Assembly: GCA_963844655.1 (NCBI GenBank)
Contig: CAWJPA010000004.1
Span: 744,001-808,000, forward strand
Direction: 5' to 3'
From: JASHPR01 sp963844655
GTDB taxonomy: Bacteria > Actinomycetota > Actinomycetes > Streptosporangiales > Streptosporangiaceae
DNA length: 64,000 bases
The notes beneath the pieces are model-generated. The model was not told where the DNA came from, made no database searches, and was given only the letters and a program-made list of their open reading frames with translations. Positions 18,721-27,026 of this stretch are shown here, in pieces. The translations under genes were made by a program, and so were the position numbers. How positions within the stretch are numbered: the stretch's first letter is position 1; every line of letters begins with the position of its first letter.

Positions 18721-19385
18721 GTGCCGACTATCCGGTAGCCGACCCCGCGCAGGGTCTCGATGCGGACCATGCCGCCCGCCAGCTTGGCCCTCAGCCGGGC
18801 CAGGTGCACGTCGATGGTGTTGGATCCCATCGCATCGGCCTCGTGCTCCCAGACGTTCAGCGCGATCAGGCGCCGCTGCACCACCGCGGGCGACCGCCGC
18901 ACCAGTATCTCCAGGATGCTGAGCTCGGTCGCGGTCAGCACGGGGTGCTTGTCGCCGACCTGCACCTCCCGCGTGACCGGGTCGAAGCGCAGGTCCCCCA
19001 CGACCAGCTGGGTGGCCTGCAGCGCCTTGGGCCGCCGCTGCAGGGCCCGCATCCGGGCCAGCAGCTCGCTGAAGTCGAACGGCTTCACCAGGTAGTCATC
19101 GGCGCCTTGGTCCAGGCCGGTGACCCGGTCGGCGGGCGCGTCGCGGGCGGTGAGCATGAGCACCGCGGCGGGCGACTCGTGCCGCCGCATCCACTGCAGC
19201 ACCTCGAGCCCGGACCCCCCGGGCATCCGCCAGTCGAGGACCGCGATCGCATACTCGTAGCTGCGCAGGAACCTGATGGCCGCCTGCCCGTCCGCCACCG
19301 CGTCCACCACGTACCCGTTCTCCCGCAGCCCGCGCGTGAGCACGTCCCGCAGCCCGCGGTCGTCCTCGGCCACTAGCACGCGCAT
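18717..19385 (-). CDS. OmpR family response regulator
   Basis: This 222-residue regulator has a receiver domain with the acidic pair EDD near residue 8. The phosphoacceptor aspartate is in AIAVLDWRMPGGSG, the threonine in LMLTARD and the lysine in YLVKPFD. The C-terminal winged helix ends in VRIETLRGVGYRI, typical of OmpR/PhoB DNA-binding domains. Its stop overlaps the kinase start (ATGA). It starts seven bases after the DprE2-like gene, so it may be expressed together with the cell-wall genes upstream. Confidence 0.92.
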   Translation of the reverse strand: MRVLVAEDDRGLRDVLTRGLRENGYVVDAVADGQAAIRFLRSYEYAIAVLDWRMPGGSGLEVLQWMRRHESPAAVLMLTARDAPADRVTGLDQGADDYLVKPFDFSELLARMRALQRRPKALQATQLVVGDLRFDPVTREVQVGDKHPVLTATELSILEILVRRSPAVVQRRLIALNVWEHEADAMGSNTIDVHLARLRAKLAGGMVRIETLRGVGYRIVGT

Positions 19386-19392
19386 CCCGGCC

Positions 19393-20166
19393 TCACCCGC
19401 GCAGCCGGCGCCAGATCGGCCGGGGCACCAGCCGGAGCAGGAACGCCAGCCCGGCGAGCTGCCCCGGCACCCAGGTCACGGCCGCCTGGCCGTCGAGCGC
19501 CTCGGCGACCGCGGCGCCGACCGCGGCCGGCGTGGTGGCCAGCGGCGCCGGGGCCAGGCCTTCGGTCATCCGGCCGATCACAAAACCCGGCCGGACCAGC
19601 AGCACCCGGACGCCGCTGCCGTGCAGCGCGTCGGCCAGCCCGCGCGCGAACGCGTCGAGCCCGGCCTTGGCCGACCCGTAGACGAAGTTGGCCCGGCGCG
19701 GCCGGATCGCGGCCACCGAGGACAGCACCACGATCGTTCCGTGCCCCTGGTCGCGCAGCCGGGCCGCGACGCCGAGCAGGGTGGTCACGTGCCCGGTGAA
19801 GTTGGTCTCGACCAGCAGGCCGGCCTGGAGCGGGTCGCGGTCCAGCACGTCCTGCGCGGTCAGCACGCCCGCCGCGGAGATGACCAGGTCCACAGGGCCG
19901 GCGGCGAAGGCCTTCTCCAGCACGGCCTGATGGGTGCCGAGCGCGGTGGCGTCGTAGGGCAGCGTCCGCACCTGGCCGGCCAGCGGCCCGGCCGCGGCCG
20001 CCATCCGCGGCTCGTCCCGGCCCGCCAGCAGCACCTCGGCGTCGGCCGGCAGCCGCAGCGCGGCCAGGATCTCCTGGCCGATCTCGCTGGCCCCGCCGAG
20101 CAGGAGCACCCGGCGGTACCGGCCGTGCGGGCCGGGCCGGGCGGGCAGGTGAGCGGCGCCCTGCAT
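19393..20166 (-). CDS. dprE2: SDR family protein, DprE2-like decaprenylphosphoryl-2-keto-ribose reductase
   Basis: This short-chain dehydrogenase of about 257 residues has VLLLGGASEIGQEI at the cofactor site, the triad serine in VVLSSVAA and FVYGSAKAG with the YxxxK motif. The N-terminal LLLGGASEIG is characteristic of DprE2. It lies directly downstream of the DprE1 and UbiA genes. It should complete epimerisation of decaprenylphosphoryl ribose to arabinose by NADH-dependent reduction of the keto intermediate. I chose ATG 20166; an upstream in-frame GTG at 20226 would overlap the DprE1 stop. Confidence 0.85.
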   Translation of the reverse strand: MQGAAHLPARPGPHGRYRRVLLLGGASEIGQEILAALRLPADAEVLLAGRDEPRMAAAAGPLAGQVRTLPYDATALGTHQAVLEKAFAAGPVDLVISAAGVLTAQDVLDRDPLQAGLLVETNFTGHVTTLLGVAARLRDQGHGTIVVLSSVAAIRPRRANFVYGSAKAGLDAFARGLADALHGSGVRVLLVRPGFVIGRMTEGLAPAPLATTPAAVGAAVAEALDGQAAVTWVPGQLAGLAFLLRLVPRPIWRRLRG

Positions 20167-20216
20167 GGGTCCAGCTTCCCCCGGCGCGGGGCGGGCGGAG
20201 CGGCCGGGTCCGGCTT

Positions 20217-21563
20217 TCAGCCGCACAGGCCCAGCCTCCGGCCGAGGTCGGACCGGAACACGCCGTGCGGGTCGAGGTCAGCCCGGGCGGTCTGCCAGTG
20301 CGGCACGCCCGGGTACATGACGGTGAACGCGGCCCGGCTGAGCCGGGCGTCCTTGGCCAGGTAGACCCGCCCTCCGGCCACGCTGACCTCGTAATCGAGC
20401 TCGTCGAGCACCGGCCCCAGCCAGGGAGGGCCGGCCGGCATGTCGATCGCGAGCGACCAGCCGGGCAGGGGGAACGACAGCGGCCCCGCGGGCGCGGGCC
20501 CGAAGCGCTTCAGCGTGCCGAGGAACGGGGCACAGCGGTGCTGCTGCACGGCCTCCAGGATCCAGGCGAGAACCTTCTCGTGGCCCTCGGGCACCACGAA
20601 CTGGTACTGGAGCAGCCCGCGCGGCCCGACCGCACGGTTCCACCCGTCGACCGCGTCCAGCCGGTGGAAGAACCGGGCCAGGCCGGCGACGCCGCTGTGC
20701 TCCTGCGGGGCGCGGCGGAACCACAGGCTGTTGAAGCCGCGCGCCGACCAGGGGGTGACCGGGCAGAACGGGACCGCGGGCGCGCGGCGGGCCCGCGGCG
20801 GCCGGTAGGCCAGGCCGTCCGGCTCCAGCAGCGGATCCGGCCCGGCCAGGTGATCGCCCGTGTCGACGATGCCCCGCCCCAGCGACGGGCCGGACGCGGT
20901 GGTGTCGACCCAGGCCACCGAGTACTGGGAGGGGGCAGAGTCCAGCGCGCCCAGCACCGCGTCAAGGTCCGGTAGCCGGCGCGAGGTGACCTCGAGCAGC
21001 GCGCTGCGGATCCGCAGCAGCCGGATCGTCACGGCCAGGATGAGGCCGGTCAGGCCCATCCCTCCGACCGTGGCCCAGAACGCGTCGTCCGCCGGGGTCA
21101 GCGTGCGCAGCCGGCCGAGGCCGTCGATGAGCTCGATCTCGTCGATCCAGGCGGCGATGGACCCGTCCCGGCGCTGGTTCTTGCCGTGCACGTCCGCGGC
21201 CACCGCCCCGCCCATGGTGACGTGCCGGGTTCCGGGGAGCACCGGCAGGATCAGGCCGCGCGGCACGATCGCGGTCAGCATGTCGGTGATGCTGGTGGAC
21301 CCCGACGCCCGCAGCGTGGCGGCGGCCAGGTTCAGCTCCATGTGCGGGAGGGTGACCGGCGCCAGCACGTAGCCGTCCATGTTCTGGGCGGCGTCGCCGT
21401 AGCTGCGGCCCGCGCCCCGGGCCAGCACCCCCCGGGACGGCCGGCTGGCCACGAGCTCGGCCAGGCGGTCCCGGTCGACCGGGCCGCCCACCACGGCCCG
21501 CGACGGCACCGCCCGGCCCCAGCCGGTCAGCACCACCTGCGAGCCGGTGAACGCGGTCATCAT
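20217..21563 (-). CDS. dprE1: FAD-binding oxidoreductase, DprE1-like decaprenylphosphoryl-ribose oxidase
   Basis: This 448-residue VAO/PCMH-type flavoprotein has GAGRSYGDAAQN early and TVGGMGLTGLIL in the FAD domain. YSVAWVDT and LQYQFVVPEG lie in the substrate domain. These segments match the DprE1 family, which oxidises the 2' hydroxyl of decaprenylphosphoryl ribose at the membrane. The mycobacterial active-site cysteine lies next to a conserved lysine; here that part reads FNSLWFRRAP. The ATG start overlaps the UbiA stop (ATGA). DprE2 follows by 50 bases. Confidence 0.9.
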   Translation of the reverse strand: MMTAFTGSQVVLTGWGRAVPSRAVVGGPVDRDRLAELVASRPSRGVLARGAGRSYGDAAQNMDGYVLAPVTLPHMELNLAAATLRASGSTSITDMLTAIVPRGLILPVLPGTRHVTMGGAVAADVHGKNQRRDGSIAAWIDEIELIDGLGRLRTLTPADDAFWATVGGMGLTGLILAVTIRLLRIRSALLEVTSRRLPDLDAVLGALDSAPSQYSVAWVDTTASGPSLGRGIVDTGDHLAGPDPLLEPDGLAYRPPRARRAPAVPFCPVTPWSARGFNSLWFRRAPQEHSGVAGLARFFHRLDAVDGWNRAVGPRGLLQYQFVVPEGHEKVLAWILEAVQQHRCAPFLGTLKRFGPAPAGPLSFPLPGWSLAIDMPAGPPWLGPVLDELDYEVSVAGGRVYLAKDARLSRAAFTVMYPGVPHWQTARADLDPHGVFRSDLGRRLGLCG

Positions 21564-22495
21564 CACAGCCCCGCGGTGAACATGGCCAGCCAGATCAGTT
21601 CGCAGTACGTCATGACCCCATCCCGGGCGATCAGGTCCTCGACCGGCTTGCCCGTGGCCTGGCCGGTCAGCCAGTCGAACCGGGCCAGCGCCGCGGCCAG
21701 GGCCAGGGCGCTGGCCAGATGCCAGCCCCGCATCCAGGGGTTGTGCTCCGTGTAGGCCCAGAGCAGGTAGGACACGATCATGGCCACGGCCACGGCCCGC
21801 TGGCCGGCCCGCAGCGCATGGCCGCGGTACCAGCGCATGGCCGGGCGGTGCCGGGCCGCGTCCCCGTCCAGCATGACCAGCTCGGTAAAGCGCTTGGCGA
21901 TCGCGACCATCAGCGCGCCCAGGCTGCAGACGGCCAGGAACCAGCCGGACGGCGGCACGTGCGTGGCCACGGCGCCGCCCAGCGCCCGCAGCACGAAGCC
22001 CGCGGCCACGAAGGCCAGCTCGACCACGGGAATGTGCTTTCCCGCGGCCGAGTACAGGACCGAGAACATGAGGTAGACCCCGATGACCAGGGACAGCCGC
22101 GGCTCGCTGATCCACGGGCAGGCGGCCAGGCCGGCGATGACCAGGATCCCGGCCAGCGCCAGGGCGTGCGTCCTGGGCAGCCGGCCCGACGCCACCGGGC
22201 GGAACCTCTTGACCGGATGCCGCCTGTCGCGCTCGGCGTCGGCCACGTCGTTGATGAAGTACACGGCGGCCGACGCGGCCGTGAACGCCACGGCCGCCAC
22301 CAGCGCGTACCCGGGCCCGTCGTCCCGCCCCAGCGAGGCGCCGGCCAGCGGGGCGGCGAACACCAGGAGGTTCTTCGGCCACTGCCGCGGCCGCGCGGTC
22401 TCCACCACGGCCGCCAGCCAGCGCACCGGCAGCAGGTAGGCAGGTGCGGCCCGCACGGTGGCGGGCACGCCGGCCTCACGCAGACGGGGCGTCAC
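21563..22495 (-). CDS. ubiA: UbiA family prenyltransferase, probable decaprenyl-phosphate phosphoribosyltransferase
   Basis: This polytopic membrane enzyme of 310 residues has RPRQWPKNLLVFAAPL near the N terminus, the polyprenyl/magnesium motif YFINDVADAERDRRHP and the second motif region YSAAGKHIPVVEL. In mycobacteria the same family member makes decaprenylphosphoryl 5-phosphoribose, the precursor oxidised by DprE1. The start is GTG 22495, overlapping the upstream stop (GTGA). The order UbiA, DprE1, DprE2 describes a complete DPA supply module except for the phosphatase. Confidence 0.9.
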   Translation of the reverse strand: MTPRLREAGVPATVRAAPAYLLPVRWLAAVVETARPRQWPKNLLVFAAPLAGASLGRDDGPGYALVAAVAFTAASAAVYFINDVADAERDRRHPVKRFRPVASGRLPRTHALALAGILVIAGLAACPWISEPRLSLVIGVYLMFSVLYSAAGKHIPVVELAFVAAGFVLRALGGAVATHVPPSGWFLAVCSLGALMVAIAKRFTELVMLDGDAARHRPAMRWYRGHALRAGQRAVAVAMIVSYLLWAYTEHNPWMRGWHLASALALAAALARFDWLTGQATGKPVEDLIARDGVMTYCELIWLAMFTAGL

Positions 22496-23730
22496 CGTGA
22501 GTAGACAGCCGTGAAGTCGCGGCCGGAGATCGAGTAGTAGCGGTCCGCCGGCTGGTTCTGGGTGGGCAGCAGGACGGAAGGGACCGGGTCGGCCGGGTGG
22601 TGCCTCGGCCGGTAGTACATGAACGACATCCACTCCGGGTTGATGTCGAGCTCCATGCCGGTCACCGCGCCGGCCCGCTTCAGCAGCCGGGCGAGCTCGC
22701 GCACGTTCAGCGCCGGGCCGTACACGAACAGGACCCGCCCGCCCGCGGTCATGCCGATACCCGACCGCCACACGTAGTAGCCGCCGCCCAGGGTGGCGCC
22801 CCAGCTGGTGGTGACGTTGCTGTCGACCGAGGCCGGGATGTGGCCGTGGTCCACGATCAGGCGCAGGTTCTGCCGCACCCCCACCACGCCGGGGCTCATG
22901 CGCACGGTCTGGCCCCAGACCCCGATGGCGATCCGCCCGTCGCGGTAATACACGACCGAGGCGACGCCGCTGGTGAGCCGGCCGACCGTGGCGCCGTTGA
23001 GGTAGAAGCCGCCGCCGGACGAGGCGATCTTGAAGCCGCTGTTGAACGTGGCCAGCAGGCCCCGGCGGGTACGGGGCGTTATCCACGGCTGGGCCCGCCA
23101 CGGACCCGGCCCCGGGTCCTCGGAACCCGGGCGGAGCTCGAACCGGACCAGGCTCTGGTTCATCAGGGCGATGCCGGCCACGTACGACGTAAACACGTTG
23201 CTCGCCCGCAGGTAGGTGCCGTAGATGGCGGGCTTGCCCTGAGCGGTGCCGAGCACCCGCCACGTCCCCTCACCGGGCAGCGGGTGGGTGGTCAGCGGCT
23301 TCAGCGGGGCGGGCGGCGCGAACGAGGCGGCGATCCGGCCCGGTCCCGGCGACTTCGACGCCGCACCCGGGTTGGCGAGCGAGAACGAGGGCTTGCCCCC
23401 GACCTTCGGCGGCTGGTAGGTGAGGTACTCCCCCAGCGTCACGGCCGGCCCGAGGTAGTGGTCGCGAGCCCATTCCGCCAGCCGGTCCGACACGGTCCCG
23501 CCGCCAGGGACGGTGAGCGCGTGCCCCACCGACCAGCCCACCACGATGAAGAAGACGGCCAGCAGCGCCAGCGGGATGCGCACCCACCGCCGCCGGCGCC
23601 GCGGCCGCCGTCTCCGGCCGCGGCGCGGCGCGGAGAAGCCGTCGTCCCAGACGCCGGTATCGCTCTCCACCGGGCCCTGATCAGGCCCACCGATCCGGGG
23701 CTCTGGCCCGGATGTGACCGATCTGCGCAC
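22492..23730 (-). CDS. Phosphodiester glycosidase family protein, membrane-anchored
   Basis: This 412-residue protein has an arginine-rich N-terminal tail, one membrane helix (IPLALLAVFFIVVGWSVGHAL) and an extracytoplasmic domain. That domain contains TFNSGFKIASSGGGFYLNG, GVRQNLRLIVDHG and GAVTGMELDINPEW, matching the NAGPA-type phosphodiester glycosidase family. The GTG start at 23730 has GGAGGGCGA upstream. It heads the minus-strand unit that continues into UbiA, DprE1 and DprE2, so a role in cell-envelope glycan processing is likely but unproven. Confidence 0.8.
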   Translation of the reverse strand: MRRSVTSGPEPRIGGPDQGPVESDTGVWDDGFSAPRRGRRRRPRRRRRWVRIPLALLAVFFIVVGWSVGHALTVPGGGTVSDRLAEWARDHYLGPAVTLGEYLTYQPPKVGGKPSFSLANPGAASKSPGPGRIAASFAPPAPLKPLTTHPLPGEGTWRVLGTAQGKPAIYGTYLRASNVFTSYVAGIALMNQSLVRFELRPGSEDPGPGPWRAQPWITPRTRRGLLATFNSGFKIASSGGGFYLNGATVGRLTSGVASVVYYRDGRIAIGVWGQTVRMSPGVVGVRQNLRLIVDHGHIPASVDSNVTTSWGATLGGGYYVWRSGIGMTAGGRVLFVYGPALNVRELARLLKRAGAVTGMELDINPEWMSFMYYRPRHHPADPVPSVLLPTQNQPADRYYSISGRDFTAVYSR

Positions 23731-23829
23731 TCGCCCTCCAGACGCACGGACATCGTTTGCCGCACGCTGGTCTACCCCGCGAACATGACGGGAGCATTAC
23801 GCCTGCCAGCGGGATTTCCCCTGGTGGGG

Positions 23830-24432
23830 TCAGGTGACGGGCCGCCGCTTGGGCGGCGAGTAGCCCGGTCCCTGACCCAGGCTGCCGCGGAAGATCAGGC
23901 CCGCGGGCTGGTTCAGCCTGCGGTACATCCTGACGTCGTCGTAGCGCTCGTCGCCGACCTCGATGACGTTAGGCAGCCGCCCCCACTCGGTGAAGCCGAG
24001 GTCCTCATAGAGCTCGATGGCCAGGTGGTTGTTGCCGCGCACGCCGAGGTGCATGGTCTCGATGCCCGCGCGCGAGGCGTGGCCGAGCAGCGCCTCGCTC
24101 ACGACCCGGCCCAGCCGCAGCCCGCGGGCCCGGGGATGGACCATGATCTTGACGAGCTCGGCCAGGTGGTGGAAGTAGCCGACCTCATCCCGGCGCCAGC
24201 CGCCCATGGCGAGAAGATCCCCGGCCCGCCACGCCGTGCACAGCGCGGCGTTCCCGGCGGCGACGTCGGCGATCAGGCCCGCGAGCCACGCGTCGGTCTC
24301 GCCCCGGGGTGGCGGGCTCAGCCAGCCCACCGCTCCGCCGAGGGCCACCACGGCCTGGATCAGGGCGTGGGACTGGCTGGCCAGCGTGTCGGTCACCTGG
24401 GTGGGCCACTCCAGCTCAGCTCCGGCGGGCAC
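23830..24432 (-). CDS. GNAT family N-acetyltransferase
   Basis: This is a 200-residue acetyltransferase. The acetyl-CoA loop RARGLRLGRVVSEAL is at mid-length, followed by MHLGVRGNNHLAIELYEDLGFTEWG, the usual GNAT C-terminal half. The start is GTG 24432, 27 bases after the lyase gene, so it closes the CoM-type operon. Its acceptor is unknown. It may be unrelated to CoM synthesis. Confidence 0.8.
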   Translation of the reverse strand: MPAGAELEWPTQVTDTLASQSHALIQAVVALGGAVGWLSPPPRGETDAWLAGLIADVAAGNAALCTAWRAGDLLAMGGWRRDEVGYFHHLAELVKIMVHPRARGLRLGRVVSEALLGHASRAGIETMHLGVRGNNHLAIELYEDLGFTEWGRLPNVIEVGDERYDDVRMYRRLNQPAGLIFRGSLGQGPGYSPPKRRPVT

Positions 24433-24459
24433 GATCAGATCCTGTCACAGGCCGGGCGG

Positions 24460-25995
24460 CTACAGCCCGGCCGCGAGGCCGCGGGCCGCTTCGACCAGGA
24501 TGGCCTCGGCCGCCGCGTTGTGCTCCCGGCGGGCCGCGTGCCACCGCCGCGCCGCCGCGACCCGCTGGCCCACCGCGTCGGAGTGCTCGCGCACTCGGCG
24601 GGGGCTCGCGCCGCCCAGGCCGTCCCGGGCCAGCACGGCGGCCATCGGGTCGGTCGCGTCCCTGAGCAGGTCGGCCGTGATCGCCACCGGGGACCCGGTG
24701 ATCTCCTCGGCGGCGGCGCGGATCACGGGCACGGTCAGCTCGGTGCCGCCCTGGCTCAGCGTGGTGGCGACGGCCCGGCCGACCACCCGGTAGGCCGTGC
24801 GGTAGTCCAGCCGGAACCGCTGGGTCAGCTCCTCCGCCAGGTCGGCCGCGGCGGTGAAGTGGCTGACCGCCTGCTCGCCCAGGGCGCCGGCGTCCGCGGT
24901 CAGCCCCGCGGCCACCGCGGTGCCCAGCCGGACCAGCCGGCCGGCCAGGTCCAGGGACCCGGCCACCTCGCCGTAGGCGTAGAGCCAGTTGTCGGTGCGC
25001 GCGGACGGGGTCAGCCCGGTGGCCAGGATCCCGGTGAGACGGCCGATCAGCGTGCCCGCCCCGCCGCGCAGCACGGGCAGCGCGTACGGGTTCCGCTTCT
25101 GCGGCATGAGTACGCTGGCCCGGCACAGCGACGCGTCGAGCGTCACGTAGCCGAACGCCGGGCTGGCGAAGATCTCCAGGTCGCTGGCGAGCTGCCCGAT
25201 GGTCGCCACGGCCTGCGCCGCCGCGGCGACGGCGTCGGCCTGCACGTCCACCGACCACATCGCGTCGCGGGTGTGCGGCCCGGCGGCTCCGAATCCCAGC
25301 CGCGCGGCCAGCCGGTCCCTGTCCACGGGCAGCCGGGTGCCCCCGGCCCCGCCCGCGCCCCCGGGCGAGACGTCGGCGACGGCGTACGCGGCCTCGATCC
25401 GGTCCAGGTGCCGCACGGCCTGCTCGGCGAAGCCGCCCAGGTAGTGGCCGAACGTGGACGGCTGGGCCGGCTGCAGGTAGGTCGTGTCGGCCCACAGCGT
25501 GGCCGCGTGCTGGCTGGCCTGGCGGGCGACCTCGCCGGCGAACGCCGCCACGTCAGCGTGCAGGCCGAGCAGCCGGTCCCGTATTTCCAGCCTGAACGCG
25601 ATGCGCCCCGCCTCGCGCCGCGTCCGGCCGAGATGGAGCCGCCCGGCGGCCGGGCCGAGTATCCGCTCAAGCTCCCGCTCCCGGCTGTTGTACGCGTCGC
25701 CGTAGACCGGGTCGTAGGGGAAGTCGGCCGCGGGTGTGTCGAGCAGACCGAGGAGCACGGCGCACAGCGGGGCCGCCTCGTCGGGCCGCAGCGCGCCGCA
25801 CTCCACGAGCTCGACGAGATGGGCCACGTCGGCCACGGTCAGGCCGCGGTGGAGCAGCGGCGCGTCGGCGATCTCCAGCGCGTAGCCGGCCTCGACCAGC
25901 TCGGGCGCGGGGCCGCTGGTGATCCGGCCCGCGGTGCCCAGGTAGCCCTCCGGCGGCCGGTGCCGCTCGCGGGGGTCCTGCGCCCCGGCGGTCAT
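24460..25995 (-). CDS. Argininosuccinate lyase-like aspartase/fumarase superfamily enzyme (candidate CoM biosynthesis lyase)
   Basis: This 511-residue protein has the superfamily signature loop ASVLMPQKRNPYALP, an ADTTYLQPAQPSTFGHY segment (the TxxQ region) and ASEL-like N-terminal helices. Argininosuccinate lyases are usually about 460-470 residues. Its gene is coupled (ATGA) to the PLP enzyme, and the set contains a second lyase and phosphosulfolactate synthase rather than arginine genes. In bacterial CoM synthesis two members of this superfamily act on sulfonate intermediates (phosphate elimination, decarboxylation). I infer one of those roles here; ordinary argininosuccinate cleavage is the alternative. 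Confidence 0.75.
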   Translation of the reverse strand: MTAGAQDPRERHRPPEGYLGTAGRITSGPAPELVEAGYALEIADAPLLHRGLTVADVAHLVELVECGALRPDEAAPLCAVLLGLLDTPAADFPYDPVYGDAYNSRERELERILGPAAGRLHLGRTRREAGRIAFRLEIRDRLLGLHADVAAFAGEVARQASQHAATLWADTTYLQPAQPSTFGHYLGGFAEQAVRHLDRIEAAYAVADVSPGGAGGAGGTRLPVDRDRLAARLGFGAAGPHTRDAMWSVDVQADAVAAAAQAVATIGQLASDLEIFASPAFGYVTLDASLCRASVLMPQKRNPYALPVLRGGAGTLIGRLTGILATGLTPSARTDNWLYAYGEVAGSLDLAGRLVRLGTAVAAGLTADAGALGEQAVSHFTAAADLAEELTQRFRLDYRTAYRVVGRAVATTLSQGGTELTVPVIRAAAEEITGSPVAITADLLRDATDPMAAVLARDGLGGASPRRVREHSDAVGQRVAAARRWHAARREHNAAAEAILVEAARGLAAGL

Positions 25996-27026
25996 GGTTC
26001 GCCTCCCGGCCGCGCAAGCTCCTCCCCCGGCCCGGCCGGCCTCAGCCCGGGTCCCGTGAATAGGGTCGGTGCACCGCCGCTGACCAGGAACACCTGCGGG
26101 CCGCTGGCCTGCCCGGCCTCGCAGGCGGCGATCAGCGCGGCCATGGTCTTGGCCCCGAACGTCGGGTCGAGGAACACGCCCTCGGTGGCCGCGACCAGCC
26201 GGGCCGCGGCCTGCCCGGCCTCGGACGGCACGCCGTACCCGGGCCCGGTCCAGCCACCCAGCACAACCGGCTCACCGATGGCCGGGCCGCCGCCGAACAG
26301 CTCGGCCGCGCCGCAGGCCAGCTCCCGCACCCGGTCCCGGCATTCGTCCTCGGGACGGCTGACCGTGACGCCCGTGACCCGGTACGGCGCGCCGGTCACG
26401 GCCGCGCCCGCGACCAGGCCGGCCTGCGTGCCGCACGACCCGGTCGCGACCCACAGGGCGGACGGCTGCTCGCCGGCCTCCTCCAGCTGGGCGGCGAGCT
26501 CCAGGCTGGCCCGGACATACCCCAGGGCGCCCAGAGGCGTCGCACCGCCGCGCGGGACCGTATAGGGCCGCCGGCCCGCGGACCGCAGGCCGGCCGCGAC
26601 GTTCTCGATGCCCGCATCCACCGAGACGCGGTCCGGGTCGCCGGTGAACCGCACGTCGGTCCCGAGCCAGCGGTGCAGCCGCATGTTGCCCTCGTCCGCG
26701 GCCCCAGTGATGTCAGCAGTGCCGTAACACACCACGTGCGGCTCGATCCCGTGCCGCAGGCAGGCCAGGGCGGCCAGCATCGTCCAGTTCGACTGCGGGC
26801 CCGCGCCGGTCACCAGGCAGTCGCAGCCCTGGGCCTGCGCGTCGGCCACGATGTACTCGAGCCCGCGCAGCTTGTTGCCGCCCAAACCGACGCCGGCCAG
26901 GTCGTCGCGCTTGAACAGGACCGGCACGCCCAGCTCCGCGGACAGCCGGGGGGCCCGGTGCAGCGGGGTCGGCCCGAGCACGAGCGGGACCCGCGGGACA
27001 CGGTCCAGGCGGCCCGCCGCGCTCAC
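25992..27026 (-). CDS. PLP-dependent D-cysteine desulfhydrase/ACC deaminase family protein (candidate CoM thiolation enzyme)
   Basis: This fold-type II PLP enzyme of 344 residues has KRDDLAGVGLGGNKLRGLEY at residues 39-58, with the Schiff-base lysine at about position 52. TGAGPQSNW follows and a PLP-phosphate loop lies in VATGSCGTQAGL. It starts at GTG 27026, overlapping the upstream lyase stop. A D-cysteine desulfhydrase-like protein is part of the Xanthobacter CoM operon, where a PLP enzyme performs thiolation. The same company here supports that role. Amino acid desulfhydrase activity is the conservative reading. Confidence 0.78.
   Translation of the reverse strand: MSAAGRLDRVPRVPLVLGPTPLHRAPRLSAELGVPVLFKRDDLAGVGLGGNKLRGLEYIVADAQAQGCDCLVTGAGPQSNWTMLAALACLRHGIEPHVVCYGTADITGAADEGNMRLHRWLGTDVRFTGDPDRVSVDAGIENVAAGLRSAGRRPYTVPRGGATPLGALGYVRASLELAAQLEEAGEQPSALWVATGSCGTQAGLVAGAAVTGAPYRVTGVTVSRPEDECRDRVRELACGAAELFGGGPAIGEPVVLGGWTGPGYGVPSEAGQAAARLVAATEGVFLDPTFGAKTMAALIAACEAGQASGPQVFLVSGGAPTLFTGPGLRPAGPGEELARPGGEP

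Noticed and set aside
20217..22382. A 721-residue open frame on the minus strand spanning past the DprE1 region
   Set aside because: Only the part from ATG 21563 resembles DprE1. The upstream part is low-complexity Arg/Gly/Ala text in the wrong frame of the UbiA gene.
22597..26565. A plus-strand open frame of 1322 residues
   Set aside because: It is an antisense shadow of the glycosidase, GNAT and lyase genes, with no recognisable motif and biased composition. High-GC DNA produces such frames.
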